This document shows positions 23,653 through 28,151 of a stretch of 28,151 nucleotides of DNA, in pieces. Position 1 is the first letter of the stretch. Each line of letters opens with the position of its first letter. The stretch is taken from positions 1 to 28,151 of the forward strand of contig JAFGRR010000040.1 of assembly GCA_016935035.1 (NCBI GenBank). Direction: 5' to 3'. Position numbers and translations under genes: made by a program. This DNA is from Phycisphaerae bacterium. GTDB taxonomy: Bacteria; Planctomycetota; Phycisphaerae; UBA1845; Fen-1342. A model generated the notes under the pieces. The model was not told where the DNA came from, did no database searches, and worked only from the letters and a program-made list of their open reading frames with translations.

Positions 23653-24749
23653 GAGCCGCTTCCGTTGGTCGCCGCCACCGCTGTACTCCCTGCCGGCGCG
23701 CGACGCGCCGCCAACAACCGTTCCACCGCCGCCAGCACCATCTCTGTCGTCACCAGACGCATGCAACGCAGGTCAACCGGGCACCTCTTCAACTGGCACG
23801 GCCCGCACTCGACCTGGGCCTGTAGCTTGATCTCGCCGGCCCAGTCCGTATCGGTCCACTCCTGGTTGGTCGGGCCGAAGATCGTCACCGTCGGCACGTC
23901 AAACGCGTTGGCATACGACCTAGGCCCCGTGTCATTACACACAACCACCGCCGCGTCACGCACCACGACCTTCAACGAACCCAGTGTCGTGCCAGGATCG
24001 TCGCAAACCACTACGCTATCGCGGCAACGCTCGGCGATGACCCGCATCAGCGGAACCTCGCGCGGAGCGCCGACGATCACCGGTCGCAAGTCGTGCCGCC
24101 TCGTCAACTCGTCGCAGACCTCGGCAAAGCGTTCAGGAAACCAGCACTTGGCCGCGCCGAACGCCGCGCCCGGGTTCACGACCGCATAGCGCCCGGGTGT
24201 CAGCTCGTAATGCCGCATCAATTCGGCGCCAGCAGCTTCCTGCTCCGGTGTCACTCCCAGACGCAGGGCCGAGTTTGTCACCCGGCAGCCGACGCTTTCC
24301 GCAATCCTGGAATAATACGGCATCATCGGCACGGGCACGAACATCCGTCCCCACTTCAGCGGCCGCAGCCGATCCGTCAGCAGCCACCCGCGTCCCTCCC
24401 GGGCATACCCCACACGCCGAGGAATACCCGCCAGCCGCACGACCAGCGCCGAGCGAAACGAATTAGTCAGCAAGAGTGCAACATCGTACTCCCCCCGACG
24501 AAGCTGCCGCGCCAGCCCCAGCATCGCCGTCGGCCCGCGTCCGCCGGGCCAATGCACGCTATCGTCGCATAGCTCGCAACCGTCCGTGATCTGCGCCACG
24601 TACGGCCGCATCAGAAACGTGAGGTGCGCTTCGCGGAAGTGCGCGCGCAAAGCCCGCAAGATCGGCGTCGCCATAACGACATCGCCGACCCAATTAGGAA
24701 TCGCCACGAGAATGCGGCGGAAAGCCGGTGAATCTGCCGCGCCATTCAT
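23649..24749 (-). CDS. waaF: Lipopolysaccharide heptosyltransferase II
   Basis: This glycosyltransferase family 9 enzyme adds heptose from ADP-heptose to the growing LPS inner core at the inner membrane. In 366 residues it shows the family N-terminus RRILVAIPNWVGDVVMATPILRAL, the ADP-heptose-binding block NPGAAFGAAKCWFPERFAEV, the D-T-G-P-R segment with FGPTNQEWT, and the C-terminal cysteine-rich CGPCQLKRCPVDLRCM typical of WaaF. ATG 24749 is chosen because it leads directly into the family N-terminus; the GTG at 24818 would overlap the upstream gene. No strong ribosome-binding site is visible. First of four overlapping or nearly touching LPS core genes. Confidence 0.92.
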   Translation of the reverse strand: MNGAADSPAFRRILVAIPNWVGDVVMATPILRALRAHFREAHLTFLMRPYVAQITDGCELCDDSVHWPGGRGPTAMLGLARQLRRGEYDVALLLTNSFRSALVVRLAGIPRRVGYAREGRGWLLTDRLRPLKWGRMFVPVPMMPYYSRIAESVGCRVTNSALRLGVTPEQEAAGAELMRHYELTPGRYAVVNPGAAFGAAKCWFPERFAEVCDELTRRHDLRPVIVGAPREVPLMRVIAERCRDSVVVCDDPGTTLGSLKVVVRDAAVVVCNDTGPRSYANAFDVPTVTIFGPTNQEWTDTDWAGEIKLQAQVECGPCQLKRCPVDLRCMRLVTTEMVLAAVERLLAARRAPAGSTAVAATNGSGS

Positions 24750-24799
24750 CAGATGCGTAGTGTACGGGCAGGTATCAGGCCAAGGCAACGCGGCCAGGA

Positions 24800-25357
24800 C
24801 TACTGCCGCAGCAGCCACAGGAACTCACGGTTGCCGCCGTGTCCCCTGATCGTGCTCTCGGTCTCGCCGTCGATCATCCACCCAGCTTCGCGAATATCCT
24901 CGCGGCACTGCTCGCACACGCCTTCGAGATGCTCCGGCGGAACAACCCCCCCGCGCAACAGCGATTTCGGCGCCTCATACTGCGGCTTCACGAGCGTGAT
25001 CACGATTCCGCCAGGTTTCAGGCAACGCCGCGCCGCCGGCAGGATCAGGCGTTGCTGCGTCCAGCCGACGTCAATCGTCACCAAGTCCGCCGGCTCGGGC
25101 GATTGAAACTGGAGTGCGTTGGTGCGCTCACAAACGACGACGCGCTCGTCCTTACGCAAACCGTAATCCAACACGCCATACCCAGGCTCGACCGCATACA
25201 CGCGTGCCGCGCCGTGCTGGAGCAGACAATCAACAAATCCGCCGGCGTGGCTGCCGAAGTCAATGCAGGTCAGGCCGCTGAGATCGATGCCGAACGCGCG
25301 CAACGCGGCTTCGAGCTTGATGCCCCCGCGAGAAACGTATCTGCACTCCTCGGTCAT
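24800..25357 (-). CDS. TlyA-like FtsJ-fold RNA methyltransferase lacking an S4 domain
   Basis: The 185-residue protein matches the methyltransferase half of TlyA, the rRNA 2'-O-ribose methyltransferase: YVSRGGIKLEAAL (7-19, Lys14), DFGSHAGGFVDCLLQHGA (33-50, SAM loop, where TlyA usually reads DxGxSTGGFTD), AVEPGYGVLDYGLR (55-68), DVGW (96-99, Asp96), LVKPQYEA (122-129, Lys124) and GHGGNREFL (172-180, Glu178). The K-D-K-E tetrad therefore looks complete. What is missing is the N-terminal S4 RNA-binding domain of about 60 residues. The start is well supported, with GGGAG a few bases before ATG 25357, and no S4 sequence lies upstream. It ends 50 bases before waaF. Confidence 0.83.
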   Translation of the reverse strand: MTEECRYVSRGGIKLEAALRAFGIDLSGLTCIDFGSHAGGFVDCLLQHGAARVYAVEPGYGVLDYGLRKDERVVVCERTNALQFQSPEPADLVTIDVGWTQQRLILPAARRCLKPGGIVITLVKPQYEAPKSLLRGGVVPPEHLEGVCEQCREDIREAGWMIDGETESTIRGHGGNREFLWLLRQ

Positions 25358-25420
25358 ACCGCTCCCAACACAGCACTGCTCAAGAGCAGTGGCACCAGGT
25401 CAAGCCTTCACACCAACAGC

Positions 25421-25525
25421 GTGGGTGCCCCACCCTTTCAAGGGTGGGGGACTGACGCGAACTTCGTGCAAGACCTTACCACCGACTGAATCAGTCCCCC
25501 ACGGCTGAACCCATGGGGCACCCGT
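25421..25525. repeat. Compound inverted-repeat element of about 101 bp
   Basis: The outer arms are GGGTGCCCC (25423-25431) and GGGGCACCC (25515-25523). The inner arms are TGGGGGACTGA (25445-25455) and TCAGTCCCCCA (25491-25501), an 11-bp perfect match. The left side also holds its own hairpin, CCCCACCCTT (25428-25437) with AAGGGTGGGG (25440-25449). The two ends read as imperfect inverted copies of one 34-base unit, as in a small MITE-like or REP-like element. It lies in the divergent gap between the TlyA-like and MFS-PlsC genes. Confidence 0.75.
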
Positions 25526-25547
25526 TGCGTCCTGACCGCCGCCGCAC

Positions 25548-25576
25548 CTTTACGGGGCCACACGCCGAGCGTAAAG
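25548..25576. repeat. Small inverted repeat before the MFS-PlsC gene
   Basis: CTTTACG (25548-25554) and CGTAAAG (25570-25576) form a perfect 7-bp inverted repeat with a 15-base gap. It could be an operator for the gene that starts at 25623. No clear promoter was found. Confidence 0.35.
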
Positions 25577-25622
25577 TCCTCATGCGGCAGCATACTCTCA
25601 GTGAGGCCAAACTCCACCAGTC

Positions 25623-27539
25623 ATGACCGCCAACAAATCCACTCAAAGCCGGCTGCCGAATCTGCTCGTGCGCAACCCCAACTTCGTGCTCCTCTGGGCC
25701 GCGTACGGCATCAGCGCCTTTGGCGACCACCTCAGCGAAATGGCCCTGCTGCGAGAGTCCGGCGGCTTCGACCGTGACGACATCACGCGCGTCCAGGCCC
25801 TGATGACGTTCTGCTTCTTCCTGCCGTTCGTCTTCATCGGCCCGCTGGCCGGCTGGTGGGCCGACCGTTTCAGCCGCAAATGGACCATGGTCGTCAGCGA
25901 CTTTCTCCGGGCGGCCATCGTCTTCAGCATCCCCTTCGCGTTCGCATCCGGGTTGATCACGCGCGGACTGGAGAATCCAGCCACGCGCGACTTCATCATC
26001 GCCCTGCCGCTGCTGCTTACCGGCATATTCGCGGCGTTCTTCTCACCAGCTCGCCAGGCCATGGTCCCGACGCTGATTCGCGATGACCAACTCGTCCGCG
26101 CCAACGCCATGATCAGCGCGCTGGGCACGATCGGTGCAATTCTGAGCGGGCTCATCGGCGGCTGGCTGGTCGATCTCAGCACCGCCGGCCACTTGCATCT
26201 CGACTGGAACTACCGCCTCGACGCCCTGACATTTGTGGCCAGCGGCATCCTCATCACCGGCATCGTCATGTCGCGCACCCGCGCTACCAAACATGAGCTC
26301 CCCGCGGGCATCTGGACCCCACTGCGTCAAGGCTTCGCATACGTCCTGCGGCACCGCCGCGTCCTGCAAATGGTCCTCCTGGCAACCGTCTTCTGGGCGG
26401 CGGCGGGAGTCGTCATCTCGGTCGTACCGGCGATCGTCCGCGACGTCTTCGGCGGGCAGTACTCCGACGCGGGGATGTACCGCGGACTGATCGCCGCCGG
26501 GCTGGCCGTCGGCGCCACTTTACTGACGATTGTCGGACCATCGCTGCCCGTGCAACTGGCGGTGCTCGCCGCCGTCTTGGGCGGCGGCGTGTGGTTGCTG
26601 GCGCTCGACGCGACGGTCATTTTCAAACTCGGGCGTGTAATGACCGCCCTGAGCCTCTTCATGATCGGCGTGCACGGCGCGGGGATTCTTGTCACCGTCA
26701 TGGTCATCATTCAACGCTTCGTGCCCGACTCACGACGCGGACGCGTCTTCGGCGTCTCAGACATGTGCACCATGGCCGCCATCGTCGCGACCACCGGCCT
26801 GCTCGGCCTGCCGCACATCGAACATCTCGATCGCTACATCCCGTGGCTGCTCGGCGTCACCGGCGTCGGCATGTTCATCACGCTCGGCGTCGCCTGGCGC
26901 ATCTACCGGCGGCATGACGCCGAGCGGCCCATGACCCGGCTGATGTGGCTCCTGATCATCTTCTATGCCCACTTCTGGGCCCGCACCAAACGCGTCGGGC
27001 CGTGCACCGTACCACGCCGCGGCCCCGTGATTCTGGCGGCGAACCACACTTCTGGCATTGATCCGCTGGCCATGCTCGCAACGTGCCGCAACCGCGTCAT
27101 CAGCTTCCTCGTCGAGCAGAAGTACTACGCTCCGCCGCTGGCCCGCTGGTTCATGGAAATGGCTCATTGCGTGCCCGTTGACCGCGACAAGCCGGCCCAG
27201 TCGTTTTTCCGCAACTCGTTGCGGCTGTTGAAGCACGGCGGCCTGCTCGGCATCTTTCCACAGGGCACTTATGAGCCGCCTGATGACCCGATCCCCCCCG
27301 CCAAGCCCGGCATCGGCACTCTCGCCCTGCGCAGCGGCGCCACGGTCATACCCTGCCATCTCAGCGGCACAACGTACGTCTACAACCCCTTCGCCTGCCT
27401 CTTCCGGCGACACAGCGTCCGCATCCGCTACGGCCCGCCCATCGACCTGAGCGCATTTCAAGGCCGCGAGAAAGACCAGAACGTCGCGCAAGAAGTCGCC
27501 GACCACATCATGCGAAAAATCAACGCCCTCGCCCCGTAG
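25623..27539 (+). CDS. MFS transporter-PlsC acyltransferase fusion (LplT-Aas-like)
   Basis: The 638-residue protein joins an N-terminal major facilitator transporter (about 10-435, about 11-12 hydrophobic helices, with GPLAGWWADRFSRKWTMVVSD as the loop 2-3 motif) to a C-terminal PlsC-type acyltransferase (about 445-638). Acyltransferase block I is NHTSGID (474-480, His475 and Asp480 catalytic) and block III is FPQGTYEP (545-552). By analogy with LplT-Aas it would flip lysophospholipid inward and re-acylate it in the inner membrane. The acyl-ACP synthetase domain that follows PlsC in Aas is absent. Block III reads QGTY where EGTR is usual. The start at ATG 25623 has no strong ribosome-binding site. 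The stop TAG lies inside a palindromic repeat. Confidence 0.88.
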   Translation: MTANKSTQSRLPNLLVRNPNFVLLWAAYGISAFGDHLSEMALLRESGGFDRDDITRVQALMTFCFFLPFVFIGPLAGWWADRFSRKWTMVVSDFLRAAIVFSIPFAFASGLITRGLENPATRDFIIALPLLLTGIFAAFFSPARQAMVPTLIRDDQLVRANAMISALGTIGAILSGLIGGWLVDLSTAGHLHLDWNYRLDALTFVASGILITGIVMSRTRATKHELPAGIWTPLRQGFAYVLRHRRVLQMVLLATVFWAAAGVVISVVPAIVRDVFGGQYSDAGMYRGLIAAGLAVGATLLTIVGPSLPVQLAVLAAVLGGGVWLLALDATVIFKLGRVMTALSLFMIGVHGAGILVTVMVIIQRFVPDSRRGRVFGVSDMCTMAAIVATTGLLGLPHIEHLDRYIPWLLGVTGVGMFITLGVAWRIYRRHDAERPMTRLMWLLIIFYAHFWARTKRVGPCTVPRRGPVILAANHTSGIDPLAMLATCRNRVISFLVEQKYYAPPLARWFMEMAHCVPVDRDKPAQSFFRNSLRLLKHGGLLGIFPQGTYEPPDDPIPPAKPGIGTLALRSGATVIPCHLSGTTYVYNPFACLFRRHSVRIRYGPPIDLSAFQGREKDQNVAQEVADHIMRKINALAP

Positions 27540-27565
27540 CGGCCGCCCCCCATGGCGGCCGTGGT
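27536..27565. repeat. Palindromic intergenic repeat, copy R6, containing a stop codon
   Basis: CGTAGCGGCCGCC, a short C-rich centre and GGCGGCCGTGG. The TAG of its GTAGCGG head (27537-27539) is the stop codon of the MFS-PlsC gene. Confidence 0.78.
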
Positions 27566-27603
27566 CTGGCAGCAAGGCTCACGCGGCGGCGTCAGCAAAC
27601 CCC

Positions 27604-27637
27604 GTAGCGGCCGACGTCTCGTCGGCCGCTAGATTGG
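27604..27637. repeat. Palindromic intergenic repeat, copy R7 (best copy)
   Basis: TAGCGGCCGACG (27605-27616), loop TCT, CGTCGGCCGCTA (27620-27631) is a perfect 12-bp stem, followed by the tail GATTGG ending at 27637. First unit of a 70-bp periodic array. Confidence 0.9.
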
Positions 27638-27674
27638 CCTGCTGGCGCTGGCGCGGCGAGGGTCCTCGTGTTCT

Positions 27675-27707
27675 GCGTCGGCCGCGGGGGGGCCGACGCT
27701 ACATTGG
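27675..27707. repeat. Palindromic intergenic repeat, copy R8
   Basis: GCGTCGGCC (27675-27683) and GGCCGACGC (27691-27699) pair around a 7-base loop, followed by the tail TACATTGG ending at 27707, exactly 70 bases after the R7 tail. Confidence 0.88.
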
Positions 27708-27744
27708 CGTGTCGGCGCTGGCGCGGTGATGCGTTTCAATGTTC

Positions 27745-27777
27745 AACGGCCGCCACGAGGGGCAGCCGCTACGTTGG
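27745..27777. repeat. Palindromic intergenic repeat, copy R9 (degenerate)
   Basis: AACGGCCGCCACG followed by GGGGCAGCCGCTAC is an imperfect stem; the tail GTTGG ends at 27777, exactly 70 bases after R8. Confidence 0.75.
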
Positions 27778-27816
27778 ACCGGCGGCGCCGCGTCTTCGTC
27801 GTTCCCTGCGGCGCTC

Positions 27817-27840
27817 CGTCGCTTCGTGGCTTCGACGCTA
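27817..27840. repeat. CTTCG-rich intergenic repeat, copy 2
   Basis: CGTCGCTTCGTGGCTTCG followed by ACGCTA closely matches the block at 4118-4141 in the def-fmt gap. Confidence 0.5.
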
Positions 27841-27875
27841 TCTTCACTTATCTGCATTCTTCATTCTGCATTCAG

Positions 27876-27907
27876 AATATGCCCGCTCGCTGCCGCTCGG
27901 GCTCGGA
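27876..27907. repeat. Imperfect direct repeat, unit 1
   Basis: Starts AATATGCCCGCTCG and ends GGGCTCGGA. It matches the unit at 27964-27995 with a few substitutions; the two starts are 88 bases apart. Confidence 0.55.
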
Positions 27908-27963
27908 GGACGTGCTGGCGGCGGTCTGACTTCTCAACCCTGAACCCCGACCACTGAACCCTC

Positions 27964-27995
27964 AATATGCCCCTCGTTGCCACTCGCGCTCGGAT
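27964..27995. repeat. Imperfect direct repeat, unit 2
   Basis: Starts AATATGCCCCTCG and ends GCGCTCGGAT; partner of the unit at 27876. Confidence 0.55.
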
Positions 27996-28042
27996 TGGGG
28001 GATAGCCGCTACGACCCGGGGGGAGCTGAGATGCCGGGGCCT

Positions 28043-28151
28043 TTAGTACTGTCGGCGTTGGCGCGCGGTGGGGATGGCTAGTTGCGAGCGGTACTTCGCC
28101 ACGGTGCGGCGTTTCAGGTCGATGCCCTGCTGCTTCAAAATCTCGACGATC
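28043..28151 (-). CDS. rpoN: RNA polymerase sigma-54 factor, C-terminal end only
   Basis: Only the last 35 residues are in the window, before the stop TAA at 28045-28043. They read IVEILKQQGIDLKRRTVAKYRSQLAIP and then a short basic tail. KRRTVAKYR is the RpoN box (usually ARRTVAKYR), the helix that reads the -24 element of sigma-54 promoters, and LKQQGI-(D/x) before it is the standard lead-in. The rest of the gene lies to the right of the window. The codons of the basic tail (about 28049-28073) resemble the spacer of the 70-bp repeats at 27709-27731. Confidence 0.93.
   Translation of the reverse strand, partial: IVEILKQQGIDLKRRTVAKYRSQLAIPTARQRRQY

Larger units (their letters stand above)
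27540..28042. other. Repeat-rich gene-free region between convergent genes
   Basis: About 500 bases without a credible gene. In order it holds the remainder of R6, R7, R8 and R9 in a 70-bp array, the second CTTCG-rich block (27817-27840), a low-complexity stretch rich in CTGCATTC (27851-27875), two direct copies of a 32-base unit (27876-27907 and 27964-27995), and a half-copy of the palindrome head (TAGCCGCTACGA, about 28003-28014). Confidence 0.7.

Noticed and set aside
22849..24189. 446-codon open frame on the + strand
   Set aside because: Antisense to the LPS kinase-fold gene and waaF, both of which have clear family motifs.
27604..27777. CRISPR array
   Set aside because: Only three units, the repeated part is a palindrome with similar rather than unique spacers, and no cas genes are present.
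1..28151. tRNA, rRNA, insertion sequence, prophage or toxin-antitoxin genes
   Set aside because: Scanning by eye found no cloverleaf-like segment, transposase, integrase or small two-gene toxin pair.

Overview
The window is GC-rich, densely coded DNA from a Gram-negative bacterium. It holds lipopolysaccharide (LPS) core genes, a lipid A acyltransferase homologue, an MlaD-type lipid transport protein, a phospholipid acyltransferase fusion, several predicted lipoproteins and the 3' end of rpoN. The mix of gene types, the long lineage-specific lipoproteins and the many GC-rich intergenic palindromes suggest a member of the Planctomycetota (Phycisphaerae-like). That placement is inferred from style and was not tested against any database. 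No rRNA, tRNA, CRISPR array, insertion sequence or phage gene was seen.

Layout. 1-256 (-): start of a GAF-domain protein resembling free methionine-(R)-sulfoxide reductase. 498-1322 (+): calcineurin-like phosphoesterase. 1563-4679 (-): def-fmt-rsmB, a translation and rRNA-maturation operon. 4898-7376 (-): FAD oxidoreductase and MlaD-family protein. 7607-10122 (-): feoA-feoB ferrous iron uptake with a good sigma-70-type promoter. 10254-11816 (-): ABC-F ATPase with a likely long 5' leader. 12457-12789 (+): small lipoprotein with DUF3060-like repeats. 12786-15023 (-): LpxL-like acyltransferase, CPBP membrane protease and a small tail-anchored protein, tightly packed. 15241-17646 (-): large lipoprotein with a six-bladed kelch propeller. 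17986-18564 (+): unknown lipoprotein. 18713-20693 (+): aminotransferase and HAD phosphatase. 20676-25357 (-): TlyA-like methyltransferase, waaF, two tandem LPS-kinase-fold proteins and a glycosyltransferase; the last four read as one LPS core operon. 25623-27539 (+): MFS transporter-PlsC fusion. 28043-28151 (-): C-terminus of sigma-54.

Cell-envelope construction is the main theme: LPS core sugar addition and phosphorylation, lipid A-type acylation, lysophospholipid flipping and re-acylation, Mla-type lipid traffic and surface lipoproteins. The most unusual features are: (1) a dispersed family of short palindromes, three of which form an exact 70-bp periodic array next to rpoN, while one copy supplies a gene's stop codon; (2) a separate compound inverted-repeat element of about 101 bp; (3) a tandem pair of WaaP-fold kinases, one of which has Arg in place of the catalytic Asp; (4) a TlyA-type methyltransferase with no S4 RNA-binding domain; (5) an LpxL-like protein lacking the acidic residue of the HX4(D/E) motif; and (6) an MFS-PlsC fusion without the acyl-ACP synthetase domain and with a changed acyltransferase motif.
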